Below, piece by piece: positions 1-12,059 of a stretch of DNA of 64,000 nt. The translations under genes were made by a program, and so were the position numbers. The notes beneath the pieces are model-generated. The model saw only the letters and a list, made by a program, of their open reading frames with translations. It was not told the origin of the DNA and searched no databases. The DNA is from Homarus americanus (lineage: Eukaryota; Arthropoda; Malacostraca; Decapoda; Nephropidae), in assembly GCF_018991925.1 (NCBI RefSeq), contig NW_024736071.1:15358787-15422786 (forward strand), written 5' to 3'. Position 1 is the stretch's first letter. Each line of letters starts with the position of its first letter.

Positions 1-65
1 AGATCTGACTGACCTACTTAGATTAGGCAAATTATACCTCAATCTTCTCAGTAAGGTAAGAGGTT

Positions 66-335
66 GAGTGTGGTGGAGTGTGGTGTTGGTAGTGGTGGTG
101 GTGTGGTGTTGGTAGTGGTGGTGGTGTGGTGTTGGTAGTGGTGGAGTGTGGTGTTGGTAGTGGTGGAGTGTGGTGTTGGTAGTGGTGGAGTGTGGTGTTG
201 GTAGTGGTGGTGGAGTGTGGTGGTGGTAGTGGTGGGGTGCGGTGTTGGTGGTGGAGGGTGGCGTTGGTAGTCGTAGAGTGTGGTGGTGTTGGTAGTGGTG
301 GAGTGATGGTGGAGTAAAGCGGTGTTGGTGTTGAT
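66..335. repeat. Minisatellite, 22-bp TGGTG-type unit
   Basis: About 12 imperfect copies based on GAGTGTGGTGTTGGTAGTGG. The plus strand is almost free of C. Confidence 0.85.
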
Positions 336-760
336 CATGATAAGGGAGTGTCGTACTACTGGTGATGGAATATAGTGGTTAAAATCCCTAACCTTTTCCC
401 TTACTGTTAGAAGGTGAACCAACTCCACTCCCCCTACCACACCCACCACCCTCTACTCCTCAAACCCCCTACCCCTCCTGATCATCACAACAAGACTTCC
501 TCTCCATAATTCGTGTTGACCCCGTGTCCAGAGAGCCAACACGAGGCTCAACAACTAGCTTCTACACTGATACACCCACCCACCCACGCTGGCTACTGTA
601 CACCTGTTGTCAATATTTTCTGATGCTTATCGTTTACTCTGTTGGAGATTTTATTTCTTCTTCCTCTCCTGTTCCACTTTATTTCCTCTCTCTTGTCATT
701 ATCTAGTTTTCCTGTTTTTATTTTTAATCATCCTTACATCATCCTTCCAAGAATGAGTTG

Positions 761-948
<188 letters not shown>

Positions 949-1410
949 TACTACAGGAAGCAAGAGCAGCCGAAAATTCAATGATATATTTCCCAGTAAA
1001 AAAACAAGACAAAAAAACATACCAAAAATATTTACCGACACTCTGGAGAAATTGCCAGCAGATAACATCAATTTATTATTATTATATATTTTTTTATTTA
1101 CAGGACAACAATACCAGTGAGACATATTTTTTTCCCAGTGATGCTGTGGTTGTCAGTCCCAAACATGTCTCGTGGTGAAACTGCGGCGCGAAATTTTTAT
1201 AAATAATTACCTGCGTTGAAGATCCTAGGTGTAGAAATTTTTTTTTCGTGTTTTAGAGGGAACACAATTAATTTGGGATTAGTTGTGTTGTAAAGGAAAT
1301 TAATTAGCTTCTAGTTTGTCGTTGTTTTAGGAAAAATTAATATGTCGGGGTTTTTCGGAGTGGAGAATAATATCTGTCTACGGTAACATACAGTTATACA
1401 CCCACAGCTA

Positions 1411-1412
<2 letters not shown>

Positions 1413-1455
<43 letters not shown>
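1413..1455. repeat. (TG)n microsatellite
   Basis: Pure TG dinucleotide tract of 43 bases. Confidence 0.95.
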
Positions 1456-1460
<5 letters not shown>

Positions 1461-1572
1461 AAATAGCCCTAACTCTGGAACTATCGAAGCTATAATCGTC
1501 AGAAGTGAACTTAATCTGCATATTCCCTTTAATAGCATTCTCCAACAATACAATATTTTATAAGTCGTTCAC

Positions 1573-1692
1573 AGGACACCAAAAAGTTTTATTACCGAAC
1601 ACCACCAAAATGTATAAGGAACCGACACCAAAACATTCAATGCCCCGACACCAAAACGTTTAATGACCGAACACTAAAACACCCCGTAAATG
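1573..1692. repeat. Degenerate ~24-bp array just downstream of exon C
   Basis: About five units of the form CCGACACCAAAACGTTTAAT, starting 45 bases past the exon C splice donor. Confidence 0.75.
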
Positions 1693-1703
1693 ACCCAAAC
1701 AGA

Positions 1704-1716
1704 CCCCCCCCCCCCC
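1704..1716 (-). promoter_or_regulatory. G13 run just inside the intron after exon C
   Basis: Thirteen consecutive C on the plus strand are a G13 run on the transcribed sense strand, 22 bases past the exon C donor. G-runs in this position are known intronic splicing enhancers (hnRNP H/F type) in animals; a role here is inference. Confidence 0.35.
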
Positions 1717-1737
1717 GCAAGACAGGACAACACTCAC

Positions 1738-1941
1738 CTTGCCGCATTGTTTACATTTGCCCTTCTGACTCCGCCTGTGCACCCAGTGGTGGTGGGTGGC
1801 GGTCTGCTCGCGGTATTGTCGCGGGCCCACGTCTCGGAAGGTTGGCTTACACGGGAACTTGACCCGCTCCACCAGGGCAGCGATGCATCCGGTGTGGGCG
1901 ATGATCTTACACGCTGAGCATTTCATCCGCGCCCCCGATTT
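1738..1941 (-). CDS. rdgA: Diacylglycerol kinase (rdgA class), third coding exon: end of first C1 and start of second C1 domain
   Basis: 204 bases, 68 codons (residues 442-509), phase 0 at both ends. The acceptor is a good pyrimidine tract ending CTCTACAG (1947-1942) with a TATTAAC-like branch point upstream; the donor is AAG|GTGAGT (1737 down). The peptide begins KSGARMKCSACKIIAHTGC, giving the CxxC and HxxC zinc ligands of the first C1 domain. A stretch with KFPCKPTFRD follows, as in DGK zeta/iota linkers, then THHHWVHRRSQKGKCKQCGK, the start of the second C1 domain (His491, twelve residues, Cys504, two residues, Cys507). C1 domains here bind diacylglycerol or membranes and pack on the kinase core. 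The exon ends inside the second C1, so the next exon must supply its remaining ligands; I find none in 1-1737, so the gene continues off the left edge. Confidence 0.95.
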
Positions 1942-2023
1942 CTGTAGAGTGAAAGTGAAGATGTTAATAATGATTTAAATGAAAGTAATTGAATAAACTT
2001 AATGGTCGTGGTGAATAATAATG

Positions 2024-2053
2024 ATTATAATAATAATAATAATAATAATAATA
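2024..2053. repeat. (AAT)n microsatellite
   Basis: Short AAT tract about 80 bases upstream of the exon C acceptor. Confidence 0.9.
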
Positions 2054-2462
2054 AAACACATGAACACTAACATTAAAACATACTAAATGACGTCATCATT
2101 ACATTAACTGTACATGATGAACACAATAACAGTAAATATTTATTAGCTACGACTACGACAGGACCAATACAAACAACCAATGATAACAAGTAAAAAACAA
2201 TTAAAAACATCATTTACCGATTACCATACATATTAAACCTCCACGTGTACAAAACGAACCAGTCTAATTCCCTTTTAAACAACATAAGGTTGACTCAACA
2301 CGCACAACCTTCCCGAGTTCCAACACCCTCCACCCTTCTTACTCTGGCAAGGACCTGAGGACACACAGCCGCCATCTATATCAAACGGGATTAATCCACA
2401 GCCAGACTAGTAACATCAATGTCTCGTGTGTGTGATGGAGCGAGTACGGTGTATAACTGGTC

Positions 2463-2574
<112 letters not shown>

Positions 2575-3257
2575 ATTACCAAATTGCTGTACGTACCAAT
2601 ATATACCCCTGAACCTGTGCGCCCTTCATTCACATCACCTGAATAGGTTATTTGCCCGCAGGTGAATATTGAATACCTGCCCAATTTCAATTTGGTGTAT
2701 CCCTCCACCGGGAGAGCTGACGAAGGCTGTAGCGCTGCATACGTGGTGGTCACGCTGTCGTAGTCATGACGAGCAATTGATTCCTGTGTGTGTGTGCGTG
2801 TGTGTGTGTGTGTCAGAAAGTATGAACCAAATTTACTTCACTGTTATTTGGACTCGTAAAATAAATCGCACAATCTATGAGATAAATGTAACCCATTACT
2901 AAAAAAAAAAATACATCGAAAAACAATAACATTATATTCACAGCCATTGTCTTAAGTATTGTTGCCTTGGTCGACTCTCTCACTTGGACTTCCTTCCTTA
3001 TGGCCACATATTATCATTGTGTAACATGTGTTAGAAATTACCTCATATGGAGAAGACCCCCCCCCCCCTCCAGTAGGTGCTACACGGGTCAAGTCTTCCC
3101 TGACTGGTAGGCAAGGGCAGAAGGTGACTTCCTAATCTCCCAGGTGGCCGTGATATAGAGTGTGTGTTAATTAACTGCCTAGTGTAAATCTCAGGTAAGA
3201 TGGTAATTAATGCGTAGGTGTGCAGGGAGATAAGGGGGAAGGTGACGTAAATAGGAC

Positions 3258-3490
3258 TGGGTCACGCAGGTGGTGGTGGGTGACGCAGGTGAGGGTGGGT
3301 GACGCAGGTGGGGGTGGGTGACGCAGGTGGGGGTGGGTGACGCAGGTGGGGGTGGGTGACGCAGGTGGGGGTGGGTGACGCAGGTGGGGCTGGGTGACGG
3401 AGGTGGTTGCAATACGTGAAGATCGGAGCCTACCACGCTCAATACACCCACGCCTACCACGCCCACTACACCCACGCCTGCCACGCCCAT
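3258..3490. repeat. 18-bp minisatellite and a short 27-bp repeat
   Basis: Eight copies of GTGGGTGACGCAGGTGGG (to about 3405), then two to three copies of a unit with CCTACCACGCCC and ACTACACCCACG (3427-3490). Confidence 0.85.
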
Positions 3491-3689
3491 GCTACACGGA
3501 GTCAGTCAGTGTTGCTAGAAATAATGATCAAAGTCTACCACGCCCGACGCCAGCTATTCCCTCGTAACCTGGATCTATTGTACTGTATTCAAATGTTGCC
3601 ACGCCAGCAGGAAACCACGGCAGGGCCTTTGATCCCCCAACGACCGCTACACTGGCTTCTGCAAATTGAAAGCTGTCGAAAGGGGGAAT

Positions 3690-3995
3690 CTAACCATTTG
3701 AAGACGACGATTTAATCCTTTGAGTTAAGTAATTTAATTACTTAAGAACGATGATAATCTCTTGAATATGATGACTTATCCCCTTGAGTATGATGAATTA
3801 ATCCCTTGAGAACTATGATTTAACCACTCGGGTAATACGACTCAATCCCTCAGGTATGATGACTTAATCCTCCGAGTACGATAACTTAACCCTTCAAGTA
3901 AGATAACTCTGTGTACGATCAACTCTTTGAATACAATATCTAAACACCTTGGGTATGGTATCTTAACCCTTTGAATAAGATATCCAATTTCCTTT
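3690..3995. repeat. Diverged 22-bp minisatellite
   Basis: About 12 old copies around CCTTGAGTATGATGACTTAA. Divergence is high, so the array is old. Confidence 0.75.
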
Positions 3996-4189
3996 AATAA
4001 GATGACACTGCGCTGGAAAGAATCAAGGGGTTACGAGTGTACAAAGGAAAGTAATTGCATTTGGGATAATTTCCACCATTTTTACTGTTAACGGGAGAAC
4101 TGAAGACAGTCTGTTTCTTCTCATTGTTTGTGGTTGGAAAGTCAGGGTGTGGACGGTTGTGTTTGTGTGGCGTCTGTACAGTGATAGGT

Positions 4190-4192
4190 GTT

Positions 4193-4271
<79 letters not shown>
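4190..4271. repeat. (TG)n(GA)n compound microsatellite
   Basis: A short TG run followed by a GA run of about 65 bases. Confidence 0.95.
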
Positions 4272-4272
<1 letters not shown>

Positions 4273-4740
4273 GAGGTAACTGTAACGGGTGCAGTGCAAA
4301 CAGAGATCCTTACTAGCCGCCGCAGGAGCCATAACTGGAACTTGTTACGAACTTGTGTCAACACGTTGGTGCGTGTGAGGCGACAAGGAGGAACAAGCAG
4401 TTATTTGTTTACCTCCCAGGAAAACGACAACAAACCCGACCCCCCCCCACCCACCACGACCCCACTCAATTCGCACGACTCAACCCATCTGCTGTTGCCT
4501 GGATGGACGCGGCTGATATTGGATTTTCAGCAATATAATATTAAACGAACAAAAAACAAAGAATAACAACAGTGTGTCGACTACAGATGCCCAAATTGAA
4601 TAGTTGTCCAGGACAGGAAACAGACAGGTGTATTGTGGAGGCGTGTGTAAACTGGGATTAACCATGTGAGTTACGGGTCTACTGTAGAAACGAAAGGGGG
4701 GACTCATAGGCCATAGACCTATAGTTGTGATAATAATGCG

Positions 4741-4997
4741 AAAGACAGACAGACAAGAAAATGGGTAGACAAAATGACAAATAGGTAGACAGAGAGATTT
4801 GCAAACTAATACAGAAAAATAGAAACAGACAAACCAACAAACTGGTAAACAAAAAGATAAACGGACATACAGAAAAGACATACAAACAGACAGACAGACA
4901 CAGACAGAAAGACATACAGGTAAACAGACAGACAGATGGACAAACATATAAACAAAACACCAAAGACAGACACAAAATTAAACACAAACAAAAAGGG

Positions 4998-5076
<79 letters not shown>

Positions 5077-5094
5077 GAGAGAGAGAGACAGACA
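4741..5094. repeat. CAGA-rich region with a pure (CAGA)n core
   Basis: Degraded GACA/CAGA/AAAC words from 4741, a pure CAGA core at about 5000-5074, then GA. Apparent SVCLSVCL-type frames are shadows. Confidence 0.92.
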
Positions 5095-5265
5095 ATCAAA
5101 CATATTTTTAGAGTTGTGGTCCGCGTTCCCTCCACGGGGGAAAGAAAGTAAAGGTCACGTCTCAAAAAGGGGAAAAAAAAATACATCAGACCACCTTGAA
5201 AAGACGTGAATGTGGTGACGTCAATCCAAAATGGCACCAGAAGCTCACGGTTTCTCCATTCTGAG

Positions 5266-5480
5266 TTTTAGGGAAGGGAAGGTAGGGAAGGTAGGGAAGG
5301 GGAGGGAGGGAAGGTAGGGAAGGGGAGGGAGGGAAGGTAAGGGAGGGCAAGGGAAGGCAAGATTGAGAATAGATACCACGAAAGTGAGAGAAAGGAAGGC
5401 AGGGGATGTGATGGAATGGGATGGAAGAAATGAGGAGGAAGGAAGGGTGGATGGATTGAAGGAGATGTGAGGGGGGCATT
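5266..5480. repeat. GGGAAGGTA-type purine-rich repeats
   Basis: About ten units of GGGAAGGTAG and GGGAGGGAAG up to 5345, decaying into purine-rich sequence. Confidence 0.75.
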
Positions 5481-5657
5481 GATGAAGGGAGACGGAAGGG
5501 ATCAATATTGCATATATAAGTATCCAAAAACTATCGTCCGCAGAAGATAGATGGACCTTCTTTCAACAACGTATTAAGTAAAAGGATATACTATATACTG
5601 TCTATTAATGTTTCCCTTAATACTTCATCAAACAGAATCCAAACAATCTTATGCATA

Positions 5658-5925
5658 ACTAACCTAACCTAACCTAACCTAACCTCACTTAACCTCACTT
5701 AAAATCCTAACTTACCCCAACCCAACCTAGATTGCCCCTAACCCAATCCAAACTTATCTAACTCAACCAAACCAAAGCAAAGCAAAGCAAACCTAACCTA
5801 AACAAACACAACCGAACCTAACCTAACCCAACCTTCCCTAAACCAATCCAAATTTATGTAACCCAACCCAACCCTAACCAAGACAACCCTAACCCAACGT
5901 CCTAACCTAAGCTAACTTTACCGCA
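5658..5925. repeat. CCTAA (TTAGG-like) pentamer tract
   Basis: Four to five perfect AACCT pentamers from 5658, then degenerate AACC-rich sequence. TTAGG is the arthropod telomere unit; this is interstitial. Confidence 0.8.
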
Positions 5926-6196
5926 AACTTATTTTAATATTTTACAAGGTTCGCATTAAAGGTGACCCAGTCTGTCGCCTCACAACACCAGGGTTCAGGA
6001 GACGTGACCCGAGGCACTAATAACAGGAGACATTCACTACTATACTGAGGTCATCTCGAGTCTTGGTGATGGTACAGGGTCATCCACCGACCTACCTTGG
6101 ATTAAAGTTGATTGCTATGTTAATTTAAACCTTATTAAATCAAACTTAACTTGAATTTATCCGAGTGAAAGTTAATCTAATCTAGTCATATCATAC

Positions 6197-6290
6197 CTAA
6201 CCTAACCTCTTCCTAGTGAAATCAAACCCAAACTAACGTAATCTAACCTAACCTAACCTAACCTAACCTAACCTAATTGAAACCTAATCA
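6197..6290. repeat. CCTAA pentamer tract
   Basis: Includes seven or so uninterrupted CTAAC units at 6245-6277. Confidence 0.85.
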
Positions 6291-6375
6291 AATCAAAGGT
6301 TAACAGGAATTACGGACGGATAGAGGGATGTATTGCACGAATGTATTAAATAGACACACGAGTTAAAAACGGACC

Positions 6376-6610
6376 TAAGGACACGGATAAGATTTAAGGA
6401 CACAGGTACACGATAACAAGAACACGGACAAGACATAAGGACACAGGTACACGATAACAAGAACACGGACAAGACATAAGGACACAGGTACATGAAAACA
6501 AGAACACGGACAAGACATAAGGACACAGGTACATGAAAACAAGAACACGGACACAGGTACATGAAAACAAGAACACGGACAAGACATACGATTACAAAAA
6601 ACGGACAAGA
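6376..6610. repeat. 41-bp minisatellite
   Basis: Five to six copies with AAGACATAAGGACACAGGTA and GAACACGGAC; copies near 6431 and 6472 define the 41-bp period. One unit near 6545 is shortened. Confidence 0.88.
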
Positions 6611-6699
6611 ACATGGACACACAGCATCCTGAGCCGCAGTGACTCCTGACCTCGACAAGGGTCAATAACCGCCGCAGTGTGAGTTATGACTGCCAACTT

Positions 6700-7000
6700 T
6701 CTCTCTCAGTCTCTCTCCTCTTCCTCTCCTTTCCTCTTCCCCTCCATTCCTCTTCCCCTCCTCTCTTCTTCCCCTCCTCTCTTCTTCCCCTCCTCTCCTC
6801 TTCCCCTCCTTTCTTCTTCCCCTCCTCTCTTCTTCCCCTTCTCTCCTCTTCCCCTCCTTCCCTCTTCCCCTCCTCGCCTCTTCCCCTCCTCGCCTCTTCC
6901 CCTCCTCGCCTCTTCCCTTCCTTTCCTCTTCCCCCTCTCCTCTTCCCCCCCTCTCCTCTTCCCCTCCTTTCCTCTTCTCTCTCTTTCTCTCTCCTCTTTC
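6700..7000. repeat. 16-bp polypyrimidine minisatellite
   Basis: About 17 units like TTCTTCCCCTCCTCTC. The plus strand is almost pure C and T, with mirror symmetry suited to triplex DNA. Confidence 0.88.
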
Positions 7001-7153
7001 AATATTCATATCTAACTACCAATCTTTTCCTTAATTTATCGCACCAACTCAATTTTGATAGGTTATCTTTGAAATAGGCCAGGCTATCTGAGGTGAGGTT
7101 AAGTTAGGACTAGATTTATTAGAGTTTGCCCTGAGACCAGCTGTAAATACATC

Positions 7154-7301
7154 AATTGGGATAACTGAAAGACTCTCCCCTAACGCTACCTGAGGGGGGG
7201 GGGAGGTAGGTTAGTGTGAGGGTGGTTAATCTTCAGGTGAAATAAGTTTGTGTACGGGTGGGGAGGGGTGGGCGATGGCTTATCTTCAAGTGATCCCAAT
7301 T
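7154..7301. mobile_element. Fold-back element, copy 1
   Basis: The outer ends are inverted: AATTGGGATAACTGAAAGAC on the left, and AATTGGGATCACTTGAAGAT as the reverse complement of the right. The right arm keeps GGTTAATCTTCAGGTGAAAT; the left arm keeps only CCCTAACGCTACC of its inner part. The core is a G10 run. Confidence 0.65.
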
Positions 7302-7806
7302 CAATATTATGCTATGTAGGGAAATCGATGGTAGACTAAAACTCTTATATTATACTATGACTAGAATTTAATCTAAGCGTCACTACCATAAAAAAAAATA
7401 TATATATATACTAGTTTATCTTTCACATCTTCCTAAGTCATCCCTTTACTGAGAAACACACTGAAAATGGAAAGCAGCCATTAAACAGAAAACGGACACA
7501 AAACAAAATATAAGTTTTCTGTATTAAACACCAGGATAAACTATAATATTTTCGACTTAACTCAGACTAAAGCATCCAATACCATTCTTTTTCTTGACTT
7601 TTATTTATGTTATCGTTTTTCACAGTGTCAAGTGAAGAAATTACCAAGAGAAATGGAAAGGAAACCCGAAATACACAGGTAAACTAGAGTAATGGAAGCA
7701 GGAGAGTGAAACGGTAGGGAGTGACAACAAAAAGTTAAGAGTAAAGGGGGAGATAGATGGTACGTGAAATTGGCCTAAAACAGACTGATGGCTAGAACAA
7801 TTGATT

Positions 7807-7807
<1 letters not shown>

Positions 7808-7879
<72 letters not shown>
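7808..7879. repeat. (GA)n microsatellite
   Basis: Pure GA of about 72 bases. Confidence 0.95.
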
Positions 7880-7883
<4 letters not shown>

Positions 7884-8100
7884 GACCCGAATTACCAATA
7901 AGTGGTAATAAAGTTAGCAGGCTCGATGATGATGATGATGATGATGGAGACTGAAATAGCTTATTGGAGACACAGACAGATGAACACACACACACACCCA
8001 CAGACTAACTAATCACCGGAGCTTCCGCCTTCAACAGTTCTAAAAATAGACGGAAAAATGTTACCGTGAGTGAGGCTGCCTTCTACAGGATACTCCAGTG

Positions 8101-8154
<54 letters not shown>

Positions 8155-8161
8155 ACACACA

Positions 8162-8258
<97 letters not shown>

Positions 8259-8336
8259 AACACACACACACACACACACAGACACAAACACACACACACA
8301 CACACACAGACACAAACACACACACACAGACAGACA

Positions 8337-8378
<42 letters not shown>
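8101..8378. repeat. (CA)n microsatellite with CAGA interruptions
   Basis: About 278 bases of CA with several GACA interruptions, including a short AACA phase change near 8258. Confidence 0.95.
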
Positions 8379-8380
<2 letters not shown>

Positions 8381-8949
8381 GATAAATGAAGTAAATGATT
8401 AGGAATGGAGAAAAAAAAAACGGTGTAAGAGTTTGAAATAAGTATCAATGGAAAAATATGTAAAATTTGAAGAAGGAATCAATGAAAATTTGTAAAAATA
8501 TAAAGTGGTCATAAAATATTTAAAATTAAAGTCTATAAAAATGTTAAAGTAAATATTGATAAAAATGTAAATCAATAACATGTTAATAATGAACAAAAGG
8601 AACAAATTAAAGTAGATATCAATAACAAGTTAAAGATTAAATTAAATATAAAATAAAAATATCAATAAAATTAATCTTAAATGTTAAGGTATGTGTCTTT
8701 ATAGTAAAAAGGGTAAATAAAGAAATTGAAGAACGTTAAAGAAAAGAGTAAAAAGAGTAAAAGAATAAAAAAGTAAAATTGGTAAGAAACGCAATTATAC
8801 AGGTAACACTAACGATGTATCTGTTTTGTATAATTGATAAGAATTACCTGTCGGAGTAATTAATCACCATACGTATTATTAGAATCAGAAAATTCAATCG
8901 CCGTAAGAACTAATCACAACACGGACTAATCAGATACGTCTTGCTGGGG

Positions 8950-9050
8950 AAAAACCAATCAGAGCACGCCGAGGGGGAGCGGTGGGGGAGGAATCAGGCG
9001 AGTGCCAATCAGAGTTTAGTTATGGTGCGTAGGAGTAAACTATATAAACG
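8950..9050 (+). promoter_or_regulatory. Promoter-like cluster: two CCAAT boxes, GC-rich stretch and TATA-like box
   Basis: CCAATCAG at 8955 and 9005, a G-rich AGGGGGAGCGGTGGGGGAGG between them, and TATATAAA at 9041. The order and spacing resemble a core promoter, but the next ATG (9086) opens only seven codons and no gene follows. Low confidence. Confidence 0.3.
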
Positions 9051-9245
9051 CAATCTTAACCTAATTTAACACTAACATTGCATCATGGATGAAGTTGGTT
9101 TGAGTTAAGTTAGATTTTACTTTCCTTTAATAATGAAATTCACATAAGTCACATTTATTTACGAATCACAAATATTATCAATATTTTCCCATCACCAATT
9201 TTTTTTAATCGAGAGAAACAACACAGATGGGCAGAGAGGTATCCA

Positions 9246-9430
9246 CTATGACCCACCCAGGCACCACCATGACCCACCCAGGCACCACCATGACCCACCC
9301 AGGTACCACCATGACCCACCCAGGTACCACCATGACCCACCCAGGCACCACCATGACCCACCCAGGTACCACCATGACCCACCCAGGTACCACCATGACC
9401 CACCCAGGTACCTCCATGACCCACTCAGGT
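9246..9430. repeat. 21-bp minisatellite
   Basis: Nine copies of ATGACCCACCCAGGTACCAC plus C. A 21-bp unit keeps every frame open, giving false ORFs. Confidence 0.95.
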
Positions 9431-9632
9431 AACCCAATAACACCATGATCAGTTTACGGCATTACTGACCAGATTGAAGTTCATTCGATGCTGTGTTTGG
9501 GCTCCGAAACATCAAAATACATCACCCTTTGACTTAAACAAATCTGATTTACCATTATGTCGTTGCAGCTCTTCACTCTATTCCAAAATGCCTCGTTGAC
9601 TTACCCAAAAATAATCTAGTGAAAAAAGACTT

Positions 9633-9884
9633 AATGAGGAATAACAGGGACCACGAGAAGGGTCTGTGAATGAGGAGTAACAGGGACCACGAGAAGGGTC
9701 TGTGAATGAGGAGTAACAGGGACCACGAGAAGGGTCTGTGAATGAGGAGTAACAGGGACCACGAGAAGGGTCTGTGAATGAGGAGTAACAGGGACCACGA
9801 GAAGGGTCTGTGAATGAGGAGTAACAGGGACCACGAGAAGGGTCTGTGAATGAGGAGTAACAGGGACCACGAGAAGGGTCTGTG
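9633..9884. repeat. 36-bp minisatellite, seven near-identical copies
   Basis: Exactly 252 bases, 7 x 36. Units differ only in the first (AATAAC in place of AGTAAC). Each has AATGAGGAGTAACAGGGACC then ACGAGAAGGGTCTGTG. Confidence 0.97.
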
Positions 9885-10057
9885 TTCTGTGAGGTTCAAG
9901 TCCCTGTAACTGTACTAGTCTCTGTAGTTGTCTCTGTACCTGAAACTTTTTGTATCTGTACCTCTAGTCGTAAACGTATTTATATCTCTCTACCTGTACG
10001 TACCCTGCTATGTACCTGTAAGCTTACCGTAGCTTTAGCTGTATGATTCACTAAGTT

Positions 10058-10330
10058 TAGATTGGATTAGGTTGGGTTAGATTAGACTGGGTTAAATTAG
10101 GCTGGGTTGGATTAGGCTGGGTTGGATTAGGATGGGTTGGGTTAGGCTGGGTTGGATTAGGCTGGGTTGGATTAGGATGGGTTGGGTTAGGCTGGGTTGG
10201 ATTAGATGGGTTGGATTAGGGTGGTTGATTAGGGTTGGGTTAGGCTAGGTTGGATTAGGATGGGTTGGATTAGGATGGGTTGGGTTAGGCTGGGTTGGAT
10301 TAGGATGGGTTGGATTAGAAGGGTTGGTAA
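10058..10330. repeat. 15-bp TTAGG-derived minisatellite
   Basis: About 18 copies of GGATTAGGCTGGGTT with GGATTAGGATGGGTT variants. Looks like a higher-order amplification of a mutated TTAGG trimer. Confidence 0.88.
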
Positions 10331-10429
10331 TGAAACATGGAGGGCAGACACCGTAGACTCCATGATCCTTCACATTACTGAGATTAAGCCACTAAACATC
10401 ACCAACCCAGAAAGATTTGTGTCTTCTCC

Positions 10430-10469
10430 TCCTCCTCCTGCTCCTCCTCCTCCTCCTCCTCCTCCTCCT
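10430..10469. repeat. (CTC)n microsatellite
   Basis: CTC trinucleotide run with one GCTC interruption. Confidence 0.9.
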
Positions 10470-11049
10470 GTCCTAAATAATTAACCATTAATCGTTACAC
10501 CTCCCATTCCAAGACCAATTATTTTAAAACCCGGCAGCCGTGTACCTTGGTCCATTACGCTTAAATGTGTCCTTTTTTTAATATATTGGTTTTTATTTTC
10601 CCAAGGGTTTTATAGGGACAAAAAGACAAACATCAGAAAAAAGTATTAAGAGTAAACTGCTGCTCCGGGCCTAACTAGACTAATTAGGATAAAAGTTGAA
10701 CAGAATACACAATTACCCAAAAAAAAAGTGGTAATTTGGGGGAACTTTCTAAGAGGATTAAAAGTCATAAAAAATGGTTAATATGGAAGGTTTAGTCCAT
10801 TATTGTACCTGAATTAAACCACTATATCTGGGAGTTGCTTCGATGAGACGTTTGTACACACGACCCACCAAAAAATATCTTTGCGATTTTGTGTTAGATA
10901 GTGACACGATGGACGATGGGTTTTGACATCCCTACCGAGACAACAGGAGTCAGTCACAAACAGGAGTCAGTCACAGTGTTCATTTTGAAATAGATCGAAC
11001 GCATTCATAAATATACTTTTTGGAATATGTGTACATAAAATAAACAACA

Positions 11050-11354
11050 ACAAAGAGAAAGGGAGGAAAGGGACCAAATAGCGAAGGAAATGGAAGAGCA
11101 GGAAGAAGAAATAAAGGAGGACAGGAAGGAAAAAGTAAGATAAAGGAGGAGGAAGAAGAGGGAAAGAGGAGGAGGAAAAAGAGGGAAGGAGGAGGAGGAG
11201 GAAAAAGAGGGAAGGAGGAGGAGGAGGAGGAGGAAGAAGGAAAGGAGGAGGAGGAGGAAGAGGGAAGGAGGAGGGGGAAGATGAGGGAAGTAGGAGGAGA
11301 AAGAGGAAGAAAGATGGAGGAGGTCGAGGGAAGGTGTAACATCATAAACACTAT
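11050..11354. repeat. Polypurine tract ending in a shared unique motif (copy 1)
   Basis: GGA/GAA-rich plus strand, ending in AGGGAAGGTGTAACATCATA then AACACTAT. The same end closes the tract at 12060-12750. Confidence 0.85.
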
Positions 11355-11577
11355 ACAATAATGTTTTTGTCCTTAAATTTTAATATATTTTTTGTCACTT
11401 TATAAAGGTCAAAGGTTACCAAAATGCATGATCTTTTTTTTTAGGGGGGGGGGCCACATGAGCCACAGGTGGGCTGCGTAAAGTGAAATTATGAGAGAGA
11501 TTTGTATAATCGCCTATGAATGTCGGTCTCTTTTTACCTAAAAAATGTAACCGTATTTTCATTAAATTAAAAGCGTT

Positions 11578-11668
11578 AGGGCAGGGAGGGAGGAGGGGAG
11601 GAGGGAGGGAGGGAGGAGGGAGGGAGGGAGGAGGAAGGGAAAGGGAGAGAGAGAGAGAGAGAGAGAGA
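11578..11668. repeat. GGGAGGA and (GA)n purine tract
   Basis: Units of GGGAGGAGGGAGG followed by a GA run of about 25 bases. Confidence 0.88.
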
Positions 11669-11762
11669 TAAGAAGGATCGTATACCATTCAGGAGGTTCA
11701 GAAACTCCTGAAAGAGGATTGAAAATGAGCTTAAAGGTGCCAGGGTGTATAAGGTTAGTGGT

Positions 11763-11815
11763 CTCCCTCTCTCTCTCTCTCTCTCTCTTCTTCTCTCTCT
11801 TCTTCTCTCTTCCCC
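11763..11815. repeat. (CT)n microsatellite
   Basis: CT run with TTCTTCTCTC interruptions. Confidence 0.9.
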
Positions 11816-12059
11816 TTGTTCCTTCTTCTTAAGACAGGAACGACATTAGATGATGAGAGAAGAGATGGAAAGAGAAGAAAAAGGGGAGGAAAGGAAAGAC
11901 AAGAATGGGACAGAAATAAGAGGAGGAGGAGGAGAAGGAAGAAGACTTAGAGTGAAAGCCTCACAGTATCTTTCTCTACGACTCCAACAAAGAAAACTTA
12001 TTACATTAATGAAACGAACGATAGATAGAGAAAAAGAGAGGGGAGTGGAAGAGAGATAA

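Noticed and set aside
5658..5925. Telomere at or near this position
   Set aside because: CCTAA tracts are short, degenerate, in both orientations and flanked by unique DNA; they are interstitial.
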